A stretch of 7,923 nt of DNA from Cyclobacteriaceae bacterium (GTDB lineage Bacteria; Bacteroidota; Bacteroidia; Cytophagales; Cyclobacteriaceae): NCBI GenBank assembly GCA_015492915.1, contig WGED01000330.1, forward strand, positions 1-7,923, read 5' to 3'. How positions within the stretch are numbered: the stretch's first letter is position 1; every line of letters begins with the position of its first letter. Position numbers and translations under genes: made by a program. The notes beneath the pieces were generated by a model. The model was given only the letters and a program-made list of their open reading frames with translations, had not been told where the DNA came from and did no database searches. Shown here piece by piece: positions 1 through 5,897 of this stretch.

Positions 1-399
1 AATATAACCCGTACGCCCGTCTCTGTAAGTGTCGAATACAAATTTGATGTAATCCTCGCCGCGCAATTCTGAGTCTTTGGCTTTTGAAAAGCTGACGATT
101 TTGCCCGGATCATCATCATAACAGATAATACCCAGGATGATTTCCTTGTCGCTCATCAAAACTTTGATCACTGTCGGGAAGGAAGGTGTGGCGCCCTGTT
201 CCGGTTCTACCATGGTCAGGTTTGCAATCGAATCGACATTTTGCCAGCAGGGATCATTTAAAAGGCCGTCGAATTTAAGGCCATCGGTGTAGGCGCCGAT
301 TTTGAGTTCCGCTTTGTTGTCGACTTCCTGCGACCATGCATGAAAGTGAAAAAATATGAATACTGCGAAAAGCAAAGATGAAAAAGTCGTTCTCTTCAT
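1..399 (-). CDS. DUF5916 / CBM9-like exported protein, N-terminal part (runs off the left edge)
   Basis: An open frame reads on the minus strand from ATG at 399-397 to base 1 without a stop, giving the first 133 residues of a longer protein. Residues 1-23 form a signal peptide: KR at positions 2-3, a hydrophobic core (about 5-18), then AWS/Q, which fits signal peptidase I cleavage. Residues 33-133 resemble the N-terminal CBM9-like sandwich of DUF5916 proteins: LKFDGLLNDPCWQ (41-53), an EPEQG segment (65-69), IILGIICYDDDP (87-98) and FDTYRDGRTGY (122-132). Family members usually run to several hundred residues, so most of the protein is missing here. It is probably exported to the periplasm or outer membrane; the family's substrate is not well established. 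A GAGGA lies only one base from the ATG, too close for a normal ribosome site. A good promoter box lies 22-29 bases upstream of the ATG. Confidence 0.8.
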   Translation of the reverse strand, partial: MKRTTFSSLLFAVFIFFHFHAWSQEVDNKAELKIGAYTDGLKFDGLLNDPCWQNVDSIANLTMVEPEQGATPSFPTVIKVLMSDKEIILGIICYDDDPGKIVSFSKAKDSELRGEDYIKFVFDTYRDGRTGYI

Positions 400-420
400 T
401 TCCTCAAAAAAGTCCAAACC

Positions 421-428
421 CAAAAGTA
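421..428 (-). promoter_or_regulatory. Bacteroidota-type -7 box for the DUF5916 gene
   Basis: Read on the minus strand this is TACTTTTG, an exact match to the TAnnTTTG -7 element used by the Bacteroidota primary sigma factor. It ends 21 bases before the ATG at 399, implying a short leader. No clean TTTG stands at the expected -33 distance; only a T-rich stretch (about 441-449) is present, so the upstream element is weak. Confidence 0.5.
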
Positions 429-520
429 AGAGGTCTGCATAAAAAAACACAGGAGTTAAGCCTGTTCTATACATCAACAGTCAGATTTTATTTACAGTTC
501 CCACACAAAAACCCGACAGG

Positions 521-555
521 AAAAATGTATGAAAAAACCATGATTTTTTCATACA
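521..555 (-). terminator. Hairpin downstream of ruvC, likely intrinsic terminator
   Basis: A perfect 12-base inverted repeat has arms at 526-537 (TGTATGAAAAAA) and 544-555 with a six-base loop. On the minus strand the stem lies 45 bases after the ruvC stop codon and is followed directly by five T (521-525). That is the layout of an intrinsic terminator, although the stem is AT-rich (four G/C pairs of twelve). A T-run also lies on its other side (562-568), so it could act in both directions. Confidence 0.55.
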
Positions 556-599
556 CCGCTTATTTTTTGCTCCTGTCTTCCGACTCTTGGCTTCCTGTT

Positions 600-1178
600 T
601 CACTTCACCCTTCCGGGGTTGTTTTTGACAAAGGATTTCCAGCTTTTTGGCCCTGAGGAGGTTTTTCCTTCGTTGTAATGGTGGCACAGCGCTACGGCCA
701 GCGCATCAGTGGCGTCGAGCAACTTGTCTTTCACTTCTATTTTAAGGATGGCGCCGATCATGCTTGCAACCTGTTCCTTAGAGGCGTTGCCGTTGCCGGT
801 GACGGATTGCTTCACTTTTCGGGGAGCATATTCGGTGATGGGGATGTCTTTTGAGAGGGCTGCCGCCATGGCTACCCCTTGCGCGCGCCCCAGCTTGAGC
901 ATAGACTGAATATTTTTCCCATAGAACGGCGCCTCAAGGGCTACCTCATCGGGATGGAAGTCGTCGATGATGCTGATGACACGGTCAAATATTTTTTTGA
1001 GTTTAAGCGCGTGGGAGGGATATTTCGAAAGGTGAATGACGCCGTACTGGATCACACCCACCTCACTCCCTTTGATTAAAATAAGCCCGTATCCCATGAC
1101 CGAGGTGCCGGGGTCCATGCCGAGGATGATCTTTTCTTTAGCGGGAGGCTTGTTCAAAATTATAAATCCGTTGTTCAT
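600..1178 (-). CDS. ruvC: Crossover junction endodeoxyribonuclease RuvC
   Basis: This 192-residue protein is the Holliday-junction resolvase that, in the cytoplasm with the RuvAB branch-migration motor, nicks four-way junctions symmetrically during recombination and repair. The RNase H-like fold and catalytic acids are visible: D22 in LGMDPGTS, E82 in VALEAPFYGKN, and D155 and D158 in LDATDALAVALCHH. The conserved GRAQGVAMAA (97-106) and PRKVKQSVTGNG (119-130) segments are also present. The first catalytic Asp lies at 22 rather than about 7 as in E. coli, so there is a roughly 15-residue N-terminal extension; the C-terminal tail (about 172-192) is basic and probably disordered. The start is the only sensible ATG in frame, and there is no Shine-Dalgarno. 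The gene is divergent from the glycosyltransferase. No ruvA or ruvB is in the window. Confidence 0.96.
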   Translation of the reverse strand: MNNGFIILNKPPAKEKIILGMDPGTSVMGYGLILIKGSEVGVIQYGVIHLSKYPSHALKLKKIFDRVISIIDDFHPDEVALEAPFYGKNIQSMLKLGRAQGVAMAAALSKDIPITEYAPRKVKQSVTGNGNASKEQVASMIGAILKIEVKDKLLDATDALAVALCHHYNEGKTSSGPKSWKSFVKNNPGRVK

Positions 1179-1179
1179 T

Positions 1180-1187
1180 CAAAATTG
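1180..1187 (-). promoter_or_regulatory. Possible -7 box close to the ruvC start
   Basis: On the minus strand this reads CAATTTTG, seven of eight matches to TAnnTTTG, but it ends just one base before the ruvC ATG. If used, the transcript would start at or inside the annotated start, so either the box is not functional or ruvC starts further in. The call rests on the pattern only. Confidence 0.2.
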
Positions 1188-1199
1188 GGTAAACATGCA

Positions 1200-1207
1200 T
1201 AATTTTA
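1200..1207 (+). promoter_or_regulatory. Possible -7 box for the glycosyltransferase gene
   Basis: TAATTTTA matches TAnnTTTG at all fixed positions except the last. It ends six bases before the ATG at 1214, so the transcript would be leaderless or nearly so, consistent with the absence of a Shine-Dalgarno. No good TTTG is seen about 20 bases upstream. Confidence 0.25.
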
Positions 1208-1213
1208 CACGCA

Positions 1214-2347
1214 ATGCCTGAATATTTTTACATAGTTTTTACGCTCTACTACATTTTTGTGCTGCTGATGTGGTATGGGTGGGGGCGGATCAAAAAGCTT
1301 CAGAAGCCTGCCGGCAAATCGGATGGTCTTTTTATCTCTGTTGTCATTGCCGTGAGAAATGAGGCAAAAAATATCTCCGACCTCATAGATGATCTCGCCA
1401 GGCAATCATTGTCGCTCAGACAGTTTGAGATTATCATTGTCGATGACCGGTCGGAGGATGCCACGGTTTCTGTTGTTGAAAAATCATTGATTTCTCATGA
1501 AAAGCTGAATGCGCGGATCATAAGCGCTGAGTTGCATGAGGATATGGCACCCAAAAAAGCTGCCTTGCTCACCGGTATTGTGAATGCTGAAGGTGATATC
1601 ATCGTGACGACCGACGGGGACTGTCGTGTGGGGAGCGACTGGCTGGAGGCTATAAAATCGCCATTTTCTCATGAAAAGATCATGTTTGTGAGCGGGCCTG
1701 TGGTGATTGATGAGGGAGCGGGCCTGTTTTCGAAAATGCAATCATTTGAATTCACCAGCCTGATGGGCTCCGGCGCCGCGATGATTGCTCTCGGTTATCC
1801 GCTTATGTGCAACGGCGCCAATCTGGCATTTCGCAAAACGGCATTTGATAAGGTTGGGAGTTATGAAAGCGTCGCGCACCATGCCACGGGCGATGATGTG
1901 TATTTAATGCAGAAAATCTATGCAGCGTTTCCCGGATCAGCCCATTTCATCAAAGACCAAAGAGCTGTTATAAGAACCGGAGCCGGCGGGTCATTGCGTG
2001 ATGTGGTACACCAGCGCAGGCGATGGGCATCGAAATGGAACAAACACCTGCTCGCTGGCAGTTGGGTGCTGCCGGTGTTTCTCTTTGTGTTTTACCTTTC
2101 GTTTTTGACAGCGCTGATTTTACCTTTTTATCATGGGGAATTAATGATTTCCATGGCCAACGTTGTCATTGTGAAGATGGTGCTCGACTATTTCTTTCTT
2201 CGTGAGGTGGTGACATTCAGTGGGTTGCGCATGAGATTTTGGCTATTTTTACTGATGGAAGTATTGTACCCCTTTTATGTGCTGTTTTTTGGAATAGCTG
2301 TACATTTCGGTGGTTGGCGGTGGAAGGGGCGGGATTTTAAGAGTTAA
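1214..2347 (+). CDS. Membrane-anchored family 2 glycosyltransferase
   Basis: This 377-residue protein is a GT-A fold, family 2 glycosyltransferase that would transfer sugar from a nucleotide-activated donor on the cytoplasmic face of the inner membrane. An N-terminal membrane segment (about 3-22) precedes the catalytic domain. Family motifs occur in order: VIAVRNE (44-50), VDDRS (76-80), the metal/donor-binding TDGDC (133-137), the catalytic-base region GDD (226-228) and QRRRW (267-271), the Q/RxxRW motif typical of processive enzymes. Further membrane segments follow at about 284-304, 311-328 and 341-363. Donor, acceptor and product cannot be read from the sequence; candidates are exopolysaccharide, lipid glycosylation or another envelope glycan. 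It is divergent from ruvC across 35 bases and 158 bases upstream of the next gene. No Shine-Dalgarno is present, and an in-frame TAA at 1190-1192 limits upstream extension. Confidence 0.93.
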   Translation: MPEYFYIVFTLYYIFVLLMWYGWGRIKKLQKPAGKSDGLFISVVIAVRNEAKNISDLIDDLARQSLSLRQFEIIIVDDRSEDATVSVVEKSLISHEKLNARIISAELHEDMAPKKAALLTGIVNAEGDIIVTTDGDCRVGSDWLEAIKSPFSHEKIMFVSGPVVIDEGAGLFSKMQSFEFTSLMGSGAAMIALGYPLMCNGANLAFRKTAFDKVGSYESVAHHATGDDVYLMQKIYAAFPGSAHFIKDQRAVIRTGAGGSLRDVVHQRRRWASKWNKHLLAGSWVLPVFLFVFYLSFLTALILPFYHGELMISMANVVIVKMVLDYFFLREVVTFSGLRMRFWLFLLMEVLYPFYVLFFGIAVHFGGWRWKGRDFKS

Positions 2348-2386
2348 AAAGTTTTTTGAAATATGAGCGTGGTTTTGAATTGTGGA

Positions 2387-2448
2387 GGGTATTGGGTACT
2401 GGTGCTGGGTACTGGGTGCTGGGTGCTGGGTGCCAGGTAGTGGGCTGT
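2387..2448 (+). repeat. Degenerate heptamer tandem repeat (GGGTRCT)n
   Basis: About nine head-to-tail units follow the pattern GGGTRCT, starting with GGGTATT at 2387 and GGGTACT at 2394. A six-base unit (GGTGCT, 2401) is followed by GGGTACT (2407), GGGTGCT (2414 and 2421), GGGTGCC (2428), and then decayed units AGGTAGT and GGGCTGT. It lies in the 158-base non-coding gap after the glycosyltransferase. Similar short heptamer arrays are known in cyanobacteria and some other bacteria, where they vary in copy number between strains. Bases 2407-2430 also form a perfect G3-N4-G3-N4-G3-N4-G3 pattern on the plus strand. Confidence 0.85.
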
Positions 2449-2505
2449 GGACTGGTAAGCGGACAGGTTTTAAATTTATGATTTCGATCTGATTTTATAT
2501 AAAAA

Positions 2506-2763
2506 ATGAGCGAGGCGGAATTTGAAGTGCTTGATGAATTATACTTTGTCATGTCATTCGGGCAGTTGTCGTCTGTGGTGGAAATGGATGATGGGATGCT
2601 GAAAGAAACACTGGAAGGATTGCTGAAAAAAGGCTGGGTAGAATGCTTTACTTCTCCAAACGATACAGCGGGTGTGCAACCTGTACATTTCGAAAAGGAA
2701 TACGCGAAATATTACTATCTTGCCACCAAAGCGGGCCTGCTGGCTCATAACAGCAATCTTTGA
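2506..2763 (+). CDS. Small conserved winged-helix-like protein, function unknown
   Basis: This 85-residue protein has no signal peptide or membrane segment. Its layout fits a compact winged helix: helix one EFEVLDELYFVMSF (5-18), helix two around GQLSSVVEM (19-27), a recognition-type helix DDGMLKETLEGLLKKGW (28-44), a short strand WVECF (44-48), a wing-like loop (49-62), then YYYLATKAGLLAH (69-81), which resembles the last strand and helix of MarR/PadR-type domains. Whether it binds DNA is inference; it could instead be a protein-protein adaptor. The wing region is acidic to neutral rather than strongly basic. The start is ATG after an A/T-rich stretch with no Shine-Dalgarno. Its TGA stop (2761-2763) overlaps the permease ATG by one base, so the two are almost certainly translationally coupled, which ties its role to the permease and the downstream phosphatase. 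Confidence 0.8.
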   Translation: MSEAEFEVLDELYFVMSFGQLSSVVEMDDGMLKETLEGLLKKGWVECFTSPNDTAGVQPVHFEKEYAKYYYLATKAGLLAHNSNL

Positions 2764-3992
2764 TGAGCACATTAAACGGGGAATCGAGACCGCCGGGTTA
2801 TTACATCAAAAAACGACTTCTGAATAACAAACCCGCCCTCTTCGGGCTTTTTGTTATTTTGCTGGCGGTGGTTATCTCTTTGCTCGGATATCTGATCATG
2901 CCCGACCATACGCCCGACGCCAACGACGGTGCTGTGCAGATACAGAAACAACCTCCCGGCTTCACTGCTACATTCCTCAAAATCAGGAAAAACCGGCTTG
3001 TAGAACAAGGAAATATTATACAAAGAGCATTGCACGGGCAGGAAAATCCCTACATGATAGTCCCTGTTCTCGATCATAAAGTAGATGGCATGACGGTCAG
3101 GACGAAAATTTTCGGCAAAAAAGATTACTGGCAGGAATACGACTTGCTCGATGCTGTAAAATCCCTCGGCATGGAAAAACCACAAATAGAGGTGCGCTCT
3201 TCCGGCGATACCCTTATCCGATTTAAAGACGTGCACGGGGCACAGCAAGCCATTTCCTACCATGATCTCCTCCATGAGTTTAAGGCAAAAAATTTTGAAT
3301 CCAGGACCTACTGGCTCGGCGCCGACAAGATGGGGCGCGACCTGCTCAGCCGCCTGCTGTACGGCACCAGGATTTCACTTTCCATTGGCTTTTTGGCCGT
3401 GCTCATTTCTATGTTTCTGGGAATGTCAATGGGTTCGCTGTCCGGGTTTTTCGGGGGAAAGATCGATATGTTTATCATGTGGCTGATGTCTGTCACGTGG
3501 TCAATCCCCGGCATCATCCTCGTCATCGCCATCAGCATGGCGCTGCAGAGCAGGGGCGTGTGGGTTGCCTTCGTAGCGGTTGGTCTCACCATGTGGGTTG
3601 ATGTGGCGCGTATCACGAGGGGGCAGATCATGGTGACGAAAGAAAAGCAATTTGTGGAGGCGGCACGGGCTTTTGGCGTTAAAAATTTCAGGATTGTCTT
3701 TTCCCACATTTTGCCCAATATTTCAGGTCCACTCATTGTCATCGCCACGGCAAATTTTGCTGCGGCCATCCTGCTCGAAGCGGGTCTCAGCTTTCTCGGG
3801 CTCGGTGTGCAACCGCCTACACCGTCATGGGGCATGATGATATTCGAGGGCTTTCAGTCGATCGGCACAAAAAATAGTATGCACCTCATTCTTTTTCCTG
3901 GCCTGGCTATTTGTATCTTAGTGTTGTCATTCAACTTGTTGGGCAATGGCCTGCGCGATGCATATGACCCCAAAACACTTTTGAACTCATGA
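2763..3992 (+). CDS. ABC transporter permease, DppC/OppC type, with a large extracytoplasmic insert
   Basis: This 409-residue inner-membrane permease belongs to the family that imports di- and oligopeptides, nickel or related solutes. TM1 is at about 26-46. The permease core starts at YWLGADKMGRDLLSRLLYG (183-201), followed by TMs at about 204-230, 236-260, 265-280, 321-340 and 373-394. The EAA loop that docks on the ATPase is EAARAFGVKNFRIVFSHILPN (299-319). The conserved EAGLSFLGLGVQPPTPSWG stretch is at 339-357. About 135 residues separate TM1 from the core, far more than the usual few tens, making the protein some 100 residues longer than typical DppC. No ATPase, second permease or binding protein is nearby, so the substrate is unknown. 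I start at ATG 2763; a TTG three bases earlier would add one residue. A terminator-like hairpin sits in codons 21-32. Confidence 0.93.
   Translation: MSTLNGESRPPGYYIKKRLLNNKPALFGLFVILLAVVISLLGYLIMPDHTPDANDGAVQIQKQPPGFTATFLKIRKNRLVEQGNIIQRALHGQENPYMIVPVLDHKVDGMTVRTKIFGKKDYWQEYDLLDAVKSLGMEKPQIEVRSSGDTLIRFKDVHGAQQAISYHDLLHEFKAKNFESRTYWLGADKMGRDLLSRLLYGTRISLSIGFLAVLISMFLGMSMGSLSGFFGGKIDMFIMWLMSVTWSIPGIILVIAISMALQSRGVWVAFVAVGLTMWVDVARITRGQIMVTKEKQFVEAARAFGVKNFRIVFSHILPNISGPLIVIATANFAAAILLEAGLSFLGLGVQPPTPSWGMMIFEGFQSIGTKNSMHLILFPGLAICILVLSFNLLGNGLRDAYDPKTLLNS
2823..2858 (+). promoter_or_regulatory. Terminator-like hairpin inside the permease gene start
   Basis: The GC core GCCC (2835-2838) / GGGC (2844-2847) with a five-base loop is followed immediately by five T (2848-2852). 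Outer arms AATAACAAA (2823-2831) and TTTGTTATT (2850-2858) are also exact complements, separated from the core by a small internal loop (three bases against two). Position and T-run resemble an intrinsic terminator or attenuator about 60 bases into the coding region. Function is inference; it may be chance, because the bases are also constrained by TM1 codons. Confidence 0.3.
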
Positions 3993-5212
3993 TGACTGAG
4001 GAGACTTTAAAGACCAAATACGATCTGAAAGAACTGGAGCTCAATTCCCTCCTGGAGATCACTCAGGCCATCAACAATAATTTGCCCGAGGAGTCGCTGT
4101 ACAAAATTTACGGTTTTACGGTCAGGGCCAACCTTAACATCAAAAAACTGGCGCTGTACGTGCTCGATGATAAATGGAACTGCAAGGTGCATTTCGGTAC
4201 GGAAACGGATTTTTCAGAACACGAATTTGACGAATCCTTTCTGCAATATGATGACATTCAGATGATCGATGAGCCGGTCAGTCCGCCTTTCGATGAGTTT
4301 AAGATCATTGTTCCGATTGCCCATAAAAAGCGCAAGCTGGCATTCGTCTTTATCAGCGGGGCCAATGACAAAAAGGGTGATTTTGTCAATACGAATTTTA
4401 TCCAGGCCCTGAGCAACATCATCATCGTGGCCATCGAGAATAAAAAACTGGCGCGCAAGCAGATAGAACAGGAGATGATCAGGCGCGAACTGGAGATTGC
4501 CGGTAATGTGCAGAAGTTCCTTTTTCCGAAGAAATTGCCTGATAATGAGCACATCAAGGCGGACCGTTTTTATAAGCCGCACCACAGCATCGGGGGTGAT
4601 TATTACGATTTTATCGAAATGGGGAAGAACCAGTTCATGTTTTGCATTGCCGATGTATCGGGCAAGGGCATCCCTGCCGCATTGCTGATGTCCAATTTTC
4701 AGGCTTCATTGCGCACGCTCACACGTCAGACCAACCTGTTGCAGGATATTGTTACCGAACTTAATCACCTGGTGATGTCCAATGCCGAAGGCCAGCACTT
4801 TATCACGTTTTTCGCTGCTATCTATGATATCAGATCACACAGACTAAAATATGTGAATTCGGGCCATAATCCCCCGGTGCTAATCCATGACGGAAAAATG
4901 GAATTTCTCGAGACAGGCTCCACCGTGCTGGGCGCTTTTGAAAGTCTTCCGTTTCTCGACATCGGCCTTGTCGAAGGGATTGACAAATTTACCATTTGTG
5001 CTTTTACCGACGGGCTGACGGAGATCAACAATGAAGACGGAGAAGAATTCGGTGACAAGGAACTATTCAGGGTGATAGAACAAAATAAGGAAAAGGAGCC
5101 CGAAAAACTGAATGAGGCCATCATCAGTGATATGGAAAAATTCAAAAAGAGTGACGGTTTCAACGATGACATCACCCTGTTTACCTGCGCCGTAGATTTC
5201 AAAAATTCTTAA
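3989..5212 (+). CDS. SpoIIE/PP2C-type serine/threonine phosphatase with N-terminal GAF-like sensor region
   Basis: This 407-residue cytoplasmic protein has no membrane segment. Residues about 15-155 look like a GAF-type sensor domain, assigned by predicted strand/helix pattern rather than clear motifs. A charged helical linker (about 150-175) leads to the SpoIIE phosphatase domain (175-402). Motifs: QKFLFPKKLP (175-184), GGDYYDF (202-208), ADVSGKGIPAALLMS (221-235), YVNSGHNPPVLI (288-299), AFTDGLTEIN (338-347) and NDDITLF (392-398). The metal-binding aspartates D204, D222, D341 and D394 are all present, so it should be active on phosphoserine or phosphothreonine. Relatives such as RsbU and RsbP reverse anti-sigma kinase action in partner-switching pathways, but no anti-sigma or STAS gene is here. 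Its ATG overlaps the permease stop by four bases (ATGA); a second ATG follows at 3992. The overlap implies translational coupling with the permease. Confidence 0.94.
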   Translation: MMTEETLKTKYDLKELELNSLLEITQAINNNLPEESLYKIYGFTVRANLNIKKLALYVLDDKWNCKVHFGTETDFSEHEFDESFLQYDDIQMIDEPVSPPFDEFKIIVPIAHKKRKLAFVFISGANDKKGDFVNTNFIQALSNIIIVAIENKKLARKQIEQEMIRRELEIAGNVQKFLFPKKLPDNEHIKADRFYKPHHSIGGDYYDFIEMGKNQFMFCIADVSGKGIPAALLMSNFQASLRTLTRQTNLLQDIVTELNHLVMSNAEGQHFITFFAAIYDIRSHRLKYVNSGHNPPVLIHDGKMEFLETGSTVLGAFESLPFLDIGLVEGIDKFTICAFTDGLTEINNEDGEEFGDKELFRVIEQNKEKEPEKLNEAIISDMEKFKKSDGFNDDITLFTCAVDFKNS

Positions 5213-5215
5213 GGA
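5211..5215 (+). promoter_or_regulatory. Shine-Dalgarno supporting the TTG start of the deacetylase
   Basis: AAGGA overlaps the phosphatase stop codon and lies seven bases before TTG at 5223. It is the best-spaced Shine-Dalgarno in the window and supports the non-ATG start. Confidence 0.6.
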
Positions 5216-5222
5216 CATCCCT

Positions 5223-5864
5223 TTGATTCGCTTTTATAAAACACCATGGATTATCAGGCAAATCGCCCCGGGGCTCCTCTGGCAGGTCCCTGGCGCTAAG
5301 GATGAAATTTATCTGACTTTTGACGACGGCCCGGTCCCCGGGCTTACCGAATATGTTCTCGAATTGCTTAAAAGTCATGATGCGGAAGCGACTTTTTTTT
5401 GTGTGGGCGACAACATAGCCAGATACCCGGCAATTTTTGAAAAAATCATTGACCGGGGACATGCGGCCGGAAATCACACCTACAACCACCTGAGGGGATG
5501 GAAAACAGGTAAAATGTCATACCTCGAGAATATCAGGAAATGCGACTCAGAGATCGCCGGGCATTTACCTGCCGGCCGCATGCCCCTGTTCAGACCGCCC
5601 CATGGTCAGATCACCATTAGTCAGATCAGGTCACTCAAAAAAACACACCGTATTGTGATGTGGGATGTGCTGACGTATGATTTTGATGCCGGGGCGCATC
5701 CGGCCGAAAGCCTTGAAAAAATAATTAAATGCTCATGCCCGGGGTCCGTCGTGGTGTTTCACGACAACTACAAGGCTGAAGCAAACTTGCAGTATATGCT
5801 GCCGCGGTATCTTGATCATTTCAGCAAAAGGGGATATCGTTTCAAAAAACTTGAACTCGCCTGA
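5223..5864 (+). CDS. Polysaccharide deacetylase (NodB homology, carbohydrate esterase 4 family)
   Basis: This 213-residue NodB-domain enzyme would remove N- or O-acetyl groups from a glycan using a divalent metal. All the family motifs are seen: TFDDG (32-36, catalytic base D34 and metal ligand D35), HTYNH (85-89, metal ligands H85 and H89), RPPHG (124-128), the MWDV segment (147-150) and VVVFHDN (176-182, catalytic His180). The frame starts at TTG 5223, ten bases after the phosphatase stop. The resulting N-terminus MIRFYKTPWIIRQIAPG looks native to Bacteroidota relatives, the upstream AAGGA is well placed, and no in-frame ATG occurs before the TFDDG motif. There is no signal peptide or membrane anchor, so the protein appears cytoplasmic; that suggests a lipid-linked or soluble precursor substrate rather than mature wall, which is inference. 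It probably shares the transcript of the upstream genes. Confidence 0.93.
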   Translation: MIRFYKTPWIIRQIAPGLLWQVPGAKDEIYLTFDDGPVPGLTEYVLELLKSHDAEATFFCVGDNIARYPAIFEKIIDRGHAAGNHTYNHLRGWKTGKMSYLENIRKCDSEIAGHLPAGRMPLFRPPHGQITISQIRSLKKTHRIVMWDVLTYDFDAGAHPAESLEKIIKCSCPGSVVVFHDNYKAEANLQYMLPRYLDHFSKRGYRFKKLELA

Positions 5865-5892
5865 ACAGGCTATGGAGATTATTGTATTTTTG
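5861..5892 (+). promoter_or_regulatory. Promoter ahead of the TatD gene, near-leaderless
   Basis: TATTTTTG at 5885-5892 is an exact TAnnTTTG -7 box. CTG at 5861-5863, 21 bases upstream, is a weak match to the TTTG/TTG -33 element. The box ends five bases before the ATG at 5898, so transcription would begin at or next to the start codon. It would let tatD and the asparaginase gene be expressed independently of the upstream operon. Confidence 0.5.
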
Positions 5893-5897
5893 CGCTC

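Noticed and set aside
378..656. Plus-strand open frame of 92 codons between the DUF5916 gene and ruvC
   Set aside because: It crosses the hairpin and overlaps the 5' end of the minus-strand exported protein and the 3' end of ruvC. It has no ribosome site and no domain-like pattern.
2337..2552. Minus-strand open frame of 71 codons across the heptamer array, rich in P, A, T and S
   Set aside because: Its low-complexity composition is a direct product of the repeat, and it overlaps both neighbouring genes. There is no start signal or domain.
3308..3835. Long minus-strand open frame (175 codons) opposite the permease gene
   Set aside because: It lies fully inside a gene with clear family motifs; its composition mirrors the antisense of hydrophobic codons and it has no recognisable motif.
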